The notes beneath the pieces were generated by a model. The model saw only the letters and a list, made by a program, of their open reading frames with translations. It was not told where the DNA came from and searched no databases. From Phycisphaerales bacterium (GTDB lineage Bacteria > Planctomycetota > Phycisphaerae > Phycisphaerales > UBA1924): a stretch of DNA of 64,000 nucleotides. Position 1 is the stretch's first letter, and every line of letters begins with the position of its first letter. The DNA lies in contig JAVJVK010000019.1 in assembly GCA_040221175.1 (NCBI GenBank), forward strand, positions 124,001 through 188,000. The letters are read 5' to 3'. A program made the translations under genes and the position numbers. Positions 17,971 through 24,816 of the stretch are shown in pieces.

Positions 17971-19096
17971 CCAATTGTTCCACGGGGACCGGCGACTGTT
18001 GATCGTTCTGCCGTCCTGGGTGGGTGACGCCGTGATGGCGACCCCTGCGCTGCGGTTGATCCGTCAGACGCTTCCGGGGTGGTACATCGGTGCCATATGC
18101 CGCCCGGGCGTCGATCAGGTGCTGGCCGGACTGGAAACGCTCGACGAAGTGCACGTCGCACCCATGACCGGTGTCCTGGGACCCAAGCGCGTTGCAGCGC
18201 AGCTCAGGCCCAGACGCTATCGCGCAGCGCTGTTGCTCACGAACTCGTTCTCCACGGCACTCGCCACTCGCATTGCCGGCGTACCGCTCCGCCTGGGCTA
18301 TGAGCGCGACGGTCGGGGCGTGCTGCTGACGCATCGCCTCGCCGTACCCCGACGTCCCGGTGGGGGGTGGGCCGTGGTTCCCGCCGCGGCGTACTACTAC
18401 CACGCCGCGCAGGCCCTGCTCGATGTCCTGGCTGATCGAACCGTCGATGCAAGGGCGCCCATCGATCCATTGCCCGCAGGGTGCCGCCTCGAACTCTCCG
18501 TCACCACCGATGACGAGCAGAGGGCAGCGCAGGTCCTGGAAAGCGCGGGCGTGCGATCCGAGGCGCCCCTCGCGGTGCTGAACCCCGGGGGCAACAACCC
18601 CGCGAAGCGGTGGCCCGCCGATCGGTTTGGCCAATTGGCCGACTGGCTGCTTGAGGCCCACGGCCTGCACAGCGTCGTGAACGCCTCGCCCGCCGAAGCC
18701 GAGATCGCGGCGGCGGTCAGGTCCAGCGCCGCGTGCGGGCCCCCGAGCCTGGCCGAGCACGGCGGTTCGCTCGGCTCGCTGAAGGGTGTCCTCGCCCGGG
18801 CGCAACTGATGGTGACCAACGACACCGGACCCCGACACATGGCTGCGGCGCTGGGCGTGCCCGTTGTGAGCCTGTTCGGGCCGACCGATCACCGCTGGAC
18901 CACGATCCCCGCACCGGCGGGCGAGCGTCTGGTTCTGGCGGATCCGGACCTTCCCGAGGGCCAGACGGCCAACGACGATCCCCAGCGGAGCAACGTTGAG
19001 CGGATTACCCTCGACCGCGTCCAGCGGGCCGTCGATGCGGTCCTCAACCGGGATCGCGCGCAAGCCGATGATGGTGGACTGGCCACGGGGCACTGA
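17963..19096 (+). CDS. Glycosyltransferase family 9, ADP-heptose:LPS heptosyltransferase-like
   Basis: This 377-residue cytoplasmic or membrane-associated glycosyltransferase should add heptose to lipid A-core. The N-terminus LLIVLPSWVGDAVMATPALRL is the family signature for the acceptor-side domain. LLLTNSFSTALATRIAGVPLRLGY continues it. AVLNPGGNNPAKRWP near 205 and VTNDTGPRHMAAALGVPVVSLFGPT near 285 are the nucleotide-sugar-binding motifs. WaaF-type enzymes fit best. It overlaps the phosphatase gene by 8 bp, so both are likely co-expressed. Together they argue for an LPS-bearing outer membrane. Confidence 0.92.
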   Translation: MDNQLFHGDRRLLIVLPSWVGDAVMATPALRLIRQTLPGWYIGAICRPGVDQVLAGLETLDEVHVAPMTGVLGPKRVAAQLRPRRYRAALLLTNSFSTALATRIAGVPLRLGYERDGRGVLLTHRLAVPRRPGGGWAVVPAAAYYYHAAQALLDVLADRTVDARAPIDPLPAGCRLELSVTTDDEQRAAQVLESAGVRSEAPLAVLNPGGNNPAKRWPADRFGQLADWLLEAHGLHSVVNASPAEAEIAAAVRSSAACGPPSLAEHGGSLGSLKGVLARAQLMVTNDTGPRHMAAALGVPVVSLFGPTDHRWTTIPAPAGERLVLADPDLPEGQTANDDPQRSNVERITLDRVQRAVDAVLNRDRAQADDGGLATGH

Positions 19097-19162
19097 GGCT
19101 GTTACTATCGTGGCCCTGCACGGGCGGCCCTAGCCGGTCCGGGCGACAATCAGGCAACTGTC

Positions 19163-19237
19163 GGGGGCGTAGCTCAGTTTTGGTAGAGCGCTTCCATGGC
19201 ATGGAAGAGGTCGTCGGTTCGAGTCCGGTCGCCTCCA
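19163..19237 (+). tRNA. tRNA-Ala (anticodon GGC)
   Basis: The full cloverleaf can be folded: a 7-bp acceptor GGGGGCG with CGCCTCC (one G-U pair), D-stem GCTC/GAGC, anticodon stem CTTCC/GGAAG around loop ATGGCAT with GGC at 19198-19200, a 5-nt variable loop, and a T-arm with loop TTCGAGT. The discriminator is A at 19237. CCA is not encoded, so it is added after transcription. The T-stem includes two G-U pairs. A terminator-like hairpin follows 8 bp later. Confidence 0.97.
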
Positions 19238-19245
19238 CTCGACAG

Positions 19246-19269
19246 CCGGGTCCGTTTGGGCCCGGTTTT
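19246..19269 (+). terminator. Rho-independent terminator after tRNA-Ala
   Basis: An 8-bp stem CCGGGTCC / GGGCCCGG (one G-U pair) with loop GTTT is followed by TTTTG. It lies just downstream of the tRNA and should end its transcript. Confidence 0.85.
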
Positions 19270-19291
19270 GTCTTGGGCCGATGGAATGGCG

Positions 19292-19564
19292 TTAACGTCG
19301 CCGCTGGGCGTCCCAACGCGCCTGGGTCTGGGCCAGCCGTTCCTCGAAGAGCGCATCGATGCGCTCCATGTACTCGTCCATCACGGCCATCTTGCACTCG
19401 ACGTCGTCGCCGCAGGCCTCGGTCTGGGCGACTCGCCACTGGTCGAGTTCGTCGAGCCTGGCGTCCCACTGGGCGTCGGTCATCACCTCGGGTAGCGGCT
19501 CGGCCGTTTGGCAGCCCGAGACGCTCATCGCTCCCACCACTAGCAGCATCGCGACGGTTCGCAT
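19292..19564 (-). CDS. Small lipoprotein of unknown function
   Basis: This 90-residue protein begins with a lipoprotein signal (TVAMLLVVGAMSVSGC; lipidated cysteine at 18). The mature part of about 70 residues is highly charged and helical, with two cysteines (EACGDDVECKMA) that could form a disulfide, and a repeated acidic-aromatic pattern (DAQWDARLDELDQW, LAQTQARWDAQRRR). I do not recognise a family. The start at 19564 is set by the signal peptide; a much longer frame through it overlaps the antiporter gene and is not real. It begins 8 bp after the antiporter gene and is probably co-transcribed with it. Confidence 0.8.
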   Translation of the reverse strand: MRTVAMLLVVGAMSVSGCQTAEPLPEVMTDAQWDARLDELDQWRVAQTEACGDDVECKMAVMDEYMERIDALFEERLAQTQARWDAQRRR

Positions 19565-19572
19565 GAGCGAGC

Positions 19573-20526
19573 CTACGCCATCGCCAGCAGCACGCCTACG
19601 TACACCACCCACAGGCACACGAGCACCGCCCCCTCGCCCCGGCTGATCCGCTTGCCGGTGGAGGCGAAGACGGCCAGCGCCAGGACCAGGCCCAGCATCA
19701 GCGGCGTATCGAGCCAGAGCGTCTGGGGGGCAATTCCCTGTGGCGTGATGATCGTTGCGACGCCCAGGATGCCCAGCAGGTTGAAGATGTTCGAACCCAG
19801 CACGTTGCCAAGGGCCAGCTCGGCGTGACCCTTGAGGGCCGCCACCACGCTGGTGACCAGCTCGGGCAGAGAGGTGCCCACCGCCACGATCGTCAGGCCG
19901 ATGACCAGCTCGCTCAGCCCCGCGGCCCGGGCGATCTCGACCGACGCGTCGACCAGCATCTTCGCGCCGCCCACCAGAAGCACCAGGCCGGCGATGCTGC
20001 CGATGATTCCCAAGACCAGGCTCCGGCCCGGCTCGACTTCCTCGGCCATGGCCTCGCCCAGCTTGGTCTCGGCGTCGTCCACCTTGCCGTGCCGGAACGA
20101 TCGCACGACGAAGGCCGCCAGACCCAGCAACATGAGCCCGCCCATCCACCGCGGCAACTCACCGCCGGCGAGCATCGAGAGCCAGGGGATCACGCTGACC
20201 GCGATGGCGACGGCCAGGTCGAAGCGGATGGCCCTGGGGTCGGTCTTGATCGGCCGGATCACCGCCGCCACGCCCAGCACCACGGCGACGTTGAAGATGT
20301 TCGAGCCCACGACGTTGCCCACGGCGATGTCGCTGGCCCCGCGCAGGGCGGCGACGGTCGAGGCGCTCAGCTCGGGCGTGCTGGTGCCGAAGCCCACGAT
20401 GATGGCGCCGATGACGAAGGGCGAGATGCCGATGCGCCGGGCCAGGCCGGCCGACGAGCGCACCAGCATCTCGGCGCCCATGGTCAGCAGGCCCAGTGAG
20501 AGGACGATCGGGAAGATGGTCGACAT
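19573..20526 (-). CDS. Calcium/sodium antiporter-type cation exchanger (CaCA superfamily, YrbG-like)
   Basis: This inner-membrane exchanger of 317 residues has about ten helices in two inverted halves. Each half carries the family alpha-repeat: GFGTSTPELSASTVAALRG near 45-63 and AVGTSLPELVTSVVAALKG near 215-233. The acidic residue in each repeat coordinates the cation. Each is followed by a matching VGSNIFN or LGSNIFN segment. A charged loop at about 140-165 (GKVDDAETKLGEAMAEEVE) joins the halves on the cytoplasmic side. It would export Ca2+ in exchange for Na+ or H+. It lies 9 bp downstream of dapL on the same strand. Confidence 0.94.
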   Translation of the reverse strand: MSTIFPIVLSLGLLTMGAEMLVRSSAGLARRIGISPFVIGAIIVGFGTSTPELSASTVAALRGASDIAVGNVVGSNIFNVAVVLGVAAVIRPIKTDPRAIRFDLAVAIAVSVIPWLSMLAGGELPRWMGGLMLLGLAAFVVRSFRHGKVDDAETKLGEAMAEEVEPGRSLVLGIIGSIAGLVLLVGGAKMLVDASVEIARAAGLSELVIGLTIVAVGTSLPELVTSVVAALKGHAELALGNVLGSNIFNLLGILGVATIITPQGIAPQTLWLDTPLMLGLVLALAVFASTGKRISRGEGAVLVCLWVVYVGVLLAMA

Positions 20527-20535
20527 CGGCGGGCC

Positions 20536-21783
20536 CTACTTGCCCCAGTCGATCTTCGCCACGCGGTCGAACGCCTCGGCGATTCTTTCGGCCTCCACGG
20601 TCATGGCGATGCGGAACCAGAATTTTCCGTCCTCACCGAAGCCCGCCCCGGGCACCAGGCTCACGCCGGCCTCGTCGATGCAGCGCATGGCGAAGTCCCA
20701 GCTCTCCATGGGCGCGCCGCCCTTGCCCGCCGGGCACTGGGCCCACACGAACAGCCCCGCCCTGGGCCGCTCGGCCCTGGCACCGATCTTCTTCACGCCC
20801 TCCATGGTCGCGTCGAGGCGCTGCACGTACATGGCCCGCAGGGCGTCCATGTCGTCGTGGTCGTAGTTCTCCAGCGCCACGATGCCGGCTTCCTGCACGG
20901 CCGTGAACGCGCCGCTGTCGATGGGGCCCTTGGCCTTGGCCAGCGCATCGATCACCGCCTGGTTCCCGACGGCGAAGCCGATGCGCCAGCCGGTCATGTT
21001 GAAGCCCTTGCTCAGGCTGTGGAACTCGATGAAGGGGTCGCGCTCGATGTCCGTCCCGTCCGCCTTCCACAGGCTGTCGGGCGTGTCCTTTTCGTAGTAG
21101 AGCTCGCTGTACGCCTGGTCGCTGGCCAGGATGATGCCGTTGTCGCGGGCGAACGTCGCCGCCTGCGAATAGAAGTCCAGCGGCACCGATGCGCCGGTGG
21201 GGTTGTTCGGATAGTTCACCCACATCAGCGCCGCGTTCTCGACGTCGGCGGGCGCGACCTCCTCCCACAGGGGCGTCCACCCGCTGGCGGCCCGCATGGG
21301 CATGCTCACCGGCTTGGCATCGGCCAGGATCGCCCCGGCGTGGTACACCGGGTAGCCCAGGCTCGGGCACAGGACCGCCCGCCCGGGGTCGACGACCGCC
21401 AGGGGCAGGTGGGCGATGCCCTCCTTGGAGCCGATGCACGCCAGCACGTGCCGGTCGGCGTCGACCTGCACGCCGAAGCGCCGCTCCATGAACCGGGCGG
21501 CCGCCTCGCGGAACTTCTCGCTGCCCTTGCTGGCGGGGTAGCGGTGGGTCGTGGGGTCCTTCACGGCCTGGCGCAGGGCGCTGACGATGAAGTCCGGGGT
21601 TGGCCGGTCGGGGTCGCCCACGCCCAGGTCGATCAGGGGCTCGCCCGGTCCGCGGGCGCGGTAGTCGGCCTTGGCCTTGTCCAGGCGGTGGAAGAGGTAC
21701 GTGGGCAGCGCGGCGAGGCGCTGAGACTGGATGCTGGCAAGCGTGGGGGTGGTGGGGGAGGCGGCGGGGTCGGTGGCTGTCAT
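20536..21783 (-). CDS. dapL: LL-diaminopimelate aminotransferase-like PLP enzyme
   Basis: This 415-residue class I/II aminotransferase fits the DapL type, which makes LL-diaminopimelate directly from tetrahydrodipicolinate. The PLP lysine is in SLSKGFNMTGWRIGF near 265. Other family marks are LIDLGVGDPDRPTPDFIV near 45, ACIGSKEGIAHLPLAVVDPG near 115, the conserved WVNYPNNPTGA near 186, and SDQAYSELYYE near 222. I chose the ATG at 21783 (MTATDPAAS); the longer frame reads as nonsense. DapL fits the meso-DAP MurE at 14166. Related enzymes act on other amino acids, so specificity is likely but not certain. Confidence 0.88.
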   Translation of the reverse strand: MTATDPAASPTTPTLASIQSQRLAALPTYLFHRLDKAKADYRARGPGEPLIDLGVGDPDRPTPDFIVSALRQAVKDPTTHRYPASKGSEKFREAAARFMERRFGVQVDADRHVLACIGSKEGIAHLPLAVVDPGRAVLCPSLGYPVYHAGAILADAKPVSMPMRAASGWTPLWEEVAPADVENAALMWVNYPNNPTGASVPLDFYSQAATFARDNGIILASDQAYSELYYEKDTPDSLWKADGTDIERDPFIEFHSLSKGFNMTGWRIGFAVGNQAVIDALAKAKGPIDSGAFTAVQEAGIVALENYDHDDMDALRAMYVQRLDATMEGVKKIGARAERPRAGLFVWAQCPAGKGGAPMESWDFAMRCIDEAGVSLVPGAGFGEDGKFWFRIAMTVEAERIAEAFDRVAKIDWGK

Positions 21784-21850
21784 GGCGCGGGCATCGTAGG
21801 GTGGGAGATTCGCCGTGCCCCGCGTACCGCTTCCTAAGGAGAGCCCCTGC

Positions 21851-22054
21851 ATGTCCGAAGCCCCCAAGACCATCCGCGCCGAGAAGCTCCTCGCCGAGCT
21901 CAACCGCCTGCGCCAGGACCTGGACAAGGACCCCGCCGACCTCGAGTGGGTCACCCTGCACCACGCCTTCTGCTTCATCAGCTACAAGACCGGCGAGTTC
22001 CAGAAGTACCTGGACGAGGAGGCGAAGAAGGGGGCGTTCGACGAGCTGGAGTAG
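21851..22054 (+). CDS. Small acidic helical protein of unknown function
   Basis: The 67-residue protein starts at ATG 21851, 9 bp after AAGGAG, a good ribosome binding site. It is charged and helical (APKTIRAEKLLAELNRLRQD, KKGAFDELE) with an aromatic middle part (WVTLHHAFCFISYKTGEFQKYL). No signal peptide, membrane helix or known motif is visible. It is divergent from dapL with a 67-bp promoter gap and ends 3 bp from the convergent gene for the dockerin-like protein. The strong start and the codon pattern support a real gene. Confidence 0.7.
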   Translation: MSEAPKTIRAEKLLAELNRLRQDLDKDPADLEWVTLHHAFCFISYKTGEFQKYLDEEAKKGAFDELE

Positions 22055-22057
22055 TAG

Positions 22058-24055
22058 CTATGGGCAGCCGGCGTCGAATCGATTCTGGAACACCAGAAAG
22101 TCGAAGATCGTCAGCTCGCCGTCGCCGTCCAGGTCGGCCCGTGCGTCGCCCGCGTCGAACTGGTTCTGGTACTCGAGGAAGTCGAAGATGGTCAATTCGC
22201 CATCGCCGTCGCGGTCGGCGGCGCAGATGACGATCAGGACCGAGTCGCCCGTGTACACGACGTGCGCGGGGCCGATTGCGCCCACCGGCTCGATGCTCGT
22301 GCTGGCGAACGTGCCGCCGACGGCCGCCGCGCGGATGATCTCGAAGCGGTCGCGGCCATCGGGCGCGTAGTCGTGGGCGAAGCCGACCTCGAGGCTGCCG
22401 TCGAGCTCGATGACGGCGGTGACGGGATCGGGGAAGACCTCGGCGCCCTCGAGGCGGTCGAACTGGTCCTCGCCGGTTCCCGCCAGGTCGATCTGGAGGC
22501 GCGAGCGCGGCGTGAGCGTGAGCGCGGGCCCGGTGAATTCGACAAGGCCAACGGGGCTGGTCGCGTCGCCCGGGGAGATCGTTGCCCCGGTGGTCCACGA
22601 GCCGCTGAGCTTGCCGTTGGCGCCCGTGATGATCGCGTCGGGCCCGAGCGCGTGGGTGTCGCCGAGCCCGATGATCTCGCTGCCCTCGGTGCCCGCCAGG
22701 CGGATCGGGAAGTTGAGCGTCACGCCGTTCACGACGTAGAGCTGGGTCGCGGCGGCGACGCCGGGCGCGTTGATCGTCAGGCTGTCCTGTACCTGCACGC
22801 CGAAGTCGAACGTGAGGCGCTGGCCGCTCACGAGGGTGTAATCGCCCACGATGGTGGTGTCCGACACGGTGGTGTCGCGCGTCGTGCGGAAGCTGCCGCC
22901 CGGCCCGGCCTCGATGGTGGCGTTGATGATCGTGGCGCCGGCGATGTCCAGCCGCCCGCCGTTGCTGGCGTGCAGCGTGCCGCCGACGATGTTGAGGCCC
23001 GAGAGGCCGAAGCCGCCCGGCCCATCCTTGATGATCGTCGCCTCGCTGGTCCACGGCCCGACGATCGCCCCGCGCTCGCCGGTGATGACCGCATCGGGCC
23101 CCAGGAAATGCTCGTCGCCCAGCCCGATGATCTGCCCGCCCGTGGTTGCGCCTTCCAGCCGGATGGGGCCGCTCAGCGTCACGCGATCCTCGACGAAGAG
23201 CCGGGCATTGCCGCTGCCGCCGGGGTCGTTGATGATCAGGCCGTCTGTCAGGAAGACGCCGCCGCCGAATGTGATGTCCTGCCCGCCGCGGATCGTGAAC
23301 TCGCCCTCGAAGGTCGAGGCCGAGACGACCGTGCCCTGGTTGGTCACGAACCGGGAATCGGGCTCGACCTCGAAGGTCGCGCCGGTTACGGTCGCGTTGC
23401 CGAGGATCAGCAGCCCGCCGTCGGTGCTGCGCAGCGTACCGCCGATGATGTCCAGCCCGCTGGCGTTCAGCGTGCCGGGCCCATCCTTGATGATCGTCGC
23501 CTGGCTGGTCCACGGCCCGACGATGGAGCCGCTCTCCCCGCTCGCGGCGGTGATCACCGCGTTGCGGCCGAGGGTGTGCGACGAGCCGAGCCCGCGGATC
23601 CGGGCCCGGTCCGTCCTCGTTCCGCCAAGGCGGATGCTTATGTCGATGGTCGCGCTGTCCTCAACCAGCAATTCGGCGCTGCTGGTGCTCGTGCCGTCGC
23701 TGATGCGCAGCTCCCCTGCGCCCCTCAGCCCGCCAACGGTGAGCGATGCGCCGGGCCGGATCAGCAGTGACGCTTCGCGATTCTCCAGCAGAATTTCGCC
23801 AACCGGCGTCGGCGCACTGACGGTCACCGAGTACGGTCCGAAGCCGGCAAGCACAGCAGTGTCCATCGACCCCGGCACGGCCATTGGCAGCCAATTGCTG
23901 GCGACGGCGAAATCGCCATCGACGGGGTTGGCCCACTGGAAAGTGCTCTGTGCGAAAGAGGACGGGGCGGCGGCGAAGGCCCCCATGCCAGCGACGGCCA
24001 TCAGAGCGAGCGGCGTGCGCGCACGGATCGCTGGTGCGGTTGGGAATTGCGGCAT
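22058..24055 (-). CDS. Secreted beta-repeat protein with C-terminal dockerin-like EF-hand pair
   Basis: The protein has 665 residues. The signal peptide covers about 1-36 (TPLALMAVAGMGAFAAAPSSFAQ). The body has about 130-residue repeats of beta-helix character: GPWTSQATIIKDGPG and GPWTSEATIIKDGPG, GLDIIGGTLRSTDGG and GLNIVGGTLHASNGG, and a third looser copy ending GSWTTGATISPGD. The C-terminal 55 residues hold two near-identical calcium loops, DRDGDGELTIFDFLEYQNQF and DLDGDGELTIFDFLVFQNRF, typical of planctomycete dockerin-like tails, then end in FDAGCP. Likely extracellular or surface-bound; the ligand is unknown. The ATG at 24055 precedes the signal peptide and has GAGAG upstream. A hairpin (24121-24137) lies in its 5' leader. 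Confidence 0.88.
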   Translation of the reverse strand: MPQFPTAPAIRARTPLALMAVAGMGAFAAAPSSFAQSTFQWANPVDGDFAVASNWLPMAVPGSMDTAVLAGFGPYSVTVSAPTPVGEILLENREASLLIRPGASLTVGGLRGAGELRISDGTSTSSAELLVEDSATIDISIRLGGTRTDRARIRGLGSSHTLGRNAVITAASGESGSIVGPWTSQATIIKDGPGTLNASGLDIIGGTLRSTDGGLLILGNATVTGATFEVEPDSRFVTNQGTVVSASTFEGEFTIRGGQDITFGGGVFLTDGLIINDPGGSGNARLFVEDRVTLSGPIRLEGATTGGQIIGLGDEHFLGPDAVITGERGAIVGPWTSEATIIKDGPGGFGLSGLNIVGGTLHASNGGRLDIAGATIINATIEAGPGGSFRTTRDTTVSDTTIVGDYTLVSGQRLTFDFGVQVQDSLTINAPGVAAATQLYVVNGVTLNFPIRLAGTEGSEIIGLGDTHALGPDAIITGANGKLSGSWTTGATISPGDATSPVGLVEFTGPALTLTPRSRLQIDLAGTGEDQFDRLEGAEVFPDPVTAVIELDGSLEVGFAHDYAPDGRDRFEIIRAAAVGGTFASTSIEPVGAIGPAHVVYTGDSVLIVICAADRDGDGELTIFDFLEYQNQFDAGDARADLDGDGELTIFDFLVFQNRFDAGCP

Positions 24056-24389
24056 GTCTCTCTCCCCTTCTATGGCTGTACGAACGGATCCAGGGACCGG
24101 GCGTGAAGCCATCGAGCGTTGTCGGTCGAGCACCGACGCACATCGTTAGAATGCATACTCGACATACCGACGGTTCGTCCCGCTGCAGACGGCGGATCCA
24201 CAGGAGTCCGATAGGGAAGTTGGTAGAGCTATGAGGGCGTCTCTGGATGTGGACGGGATTTCGGGCGGGATCGCGGACCCATGGCGTGGTTCGCCCCTTT
24301 CTCTTGCCGATTGCCCAGTACCGGATGCCGTCGGGAACCCGCGTCACCGACTCAGCGTACAAGCACATGCTTCCGCGAAGCGCACGCCG
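24056..24389. other. Intergenic stretch upstream of the structured region
   Basis: There is no gene I can support here. It holds the leader of the minus-strand secreted protein, including a perfect 6-bp hairpin GTCGGT/ACCGAC at 24121-24137. A 97-codon plus-strand frame from 24231 lacks a family match and runs into the hairpin-rich region, so it is not called. Promoters for both directions probably lie here, but I see no clear -35/-10 pair. Confidence 0.5.
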
Positions 24390-24575
24390 CGGGGCACGGG
24401 ACCAAGGCCCGTGCCTTCCGGCGAGAGCGGCCGCGGCGACTGGCCGGTGTACGTCGGTCAGGCGGTGTGCCCGGGGTGTCGATCCCGGGGGAAGAGTCCG
24501 GCGGTGGTGTTGCTTCAACCCTGAAGGGCAAGCACCATGGCGGCCGGGCGGGTCGGCCCGAAGGGGCCCGTGCAC

Positions 24576-24589
24576 AAAGGAGGTGGTCC
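24576..24589 (+). promoter_or_regulatory. Extreme Shine-Dalgarno sequence
   Basis: AAAGGAGGTGGTCC can pair along all 14 bases with the usual 3' end of 16S rRNA (GGATCACCTCCTTT), with a single G-U wobble. Ordinary sites in this window pair over 4-6 bases. It sits 5-8 bp before a GTG/ATG at 24591/24594 and sets the start of the micro-ORF. Confidence 0.8.
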
Positions 24590-24593
24590 AGTG

Positions 24594-24647
24594 ATGAATC
24601 TCAGTCAGGACTTCGTGATGGAGTCCAACGACGGATTACTGCGCTGA
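24594..24647 (+). CDS. Micro-ORF, 17 codons, behind the extreme Shine-Dalgarno sequence
   Basis: It reads MNLSQDFVMESNDGLLR and stops at TGA 24645. A GTG directly before the ATG is an alternative start. The peptide is too short for a fold and is not rich in any one amino acid, so it does not look like a classic amino-acid attenuator leader, although it ends Leu-Leu-Arg. Three hairpins and a terminator follow at once, so translation of this ORF could control RNA folding downstream. It could also be a conserved tiny protein. The strength of the ribosome binding site is the main evidence that it is translated. Confidence 0.55.
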   Translation: MNLSQDFVMESNDGLLR

Positions 24648-24727
24648 CGACGGACCCGACGGGGTCCGGACCGCGCGGTAGTCGCGCGGGAACGGCTCCT
24701 GCGGAAGCACAGGACGCGTATCCCAAC

Positions 24728-24758
24728 GGCCGGCGCTCCTCGGAGCGCCGGCCTTTTT
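24728..24758 (+). terminator. Strong rho-independent terminator
   Basis: A perfect 12-bp stem GGCCGGCGCTCC / GGAGCGCCGGCC, closed by TC, is followed by TTTTT at 24754-24758. It is the strongest terminator in the window. It lies about 60 bp before the dehydratase start, so it either ends a separate RNA or acts as an attenuator. Confidence 0.93.
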
Positions 24759-24816
24759 CGTGCGCGCCAGCGTATCCTCGGGCATGCCCGTGACCCATGA
24801 GGGATCGAAGCCGGAC

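Larger units (their letters stand above)
24390..24758 (+). ncRNA. Candidate structured RNA or leader ending in a terminator
   Basis: This 370-nt stretch has an unusual density of perfect hairpins. They are: 24393-24415 (8 bp, GGCACGGG/CCCGTGCC); 24470-24489 (CCCGGG/CCCGGG, 8-nt loop); 24506-24536 (GGTG...CACC with bulges); 24555-24568 (GGCCC/GGGCC, GAAG loop); 24651-24668 (CGGACCC/GGGTCCG, GACG loop); 24671-24689 (CCGCGCG/CGCGCGG, GTAGT loop); 24697-24714 (TCCTGC/GCA..GGA with a GGAA tetraloop); and the terminator 24728-24758. It lacks the conserved cores of RNase P RNA, tmRNA and SRP RNA. It could be one regulatory leader for the dehydratase gene or a separate small RNA with an embedded micro-ORF. 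High GC makes chance hairpins more likely, so conservation is the real test. Confidence 0.45.

Noticed and set aside
17894-19093. A 399-codon minus-strand frame opposite the heptosyltransferase
   Set aside because: The plus-strand gene carries all family-9 motifs; the minus frame shows none.
19292-20149. A 285-codon minus-strand frame ending with the small lipoprotein
   Set aside because: Only the last 90 codons make sense (signal peptide, lipobox); the rest lies in a wrong frame of the antiporter gene.
24214-24240. A tRNA-like stretch TTGGTAGAGC upstream of the structured region
   Set aside because: It resembles a D-arm only. No acceptor stem, anticodon stem or T-arm can be formed around it.
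24231-24524. A 97-codon plus-strand frame in the intergenic region
   Set aside because: There is no ribosome binding site or family resemblance, and it runs through perfect hairpins, so RNA structure explains the sequence better.
24390-24758. RNase P RNA, tmRNA or SRP RNA in the hairpin-rich region
   Set aside because: The near match GAAGAGTCCGG to the RNase P core is imperfect and the other conserved segments are missing. No tRNA-like ends for tmRNA and no SRP tetraloop block are present.
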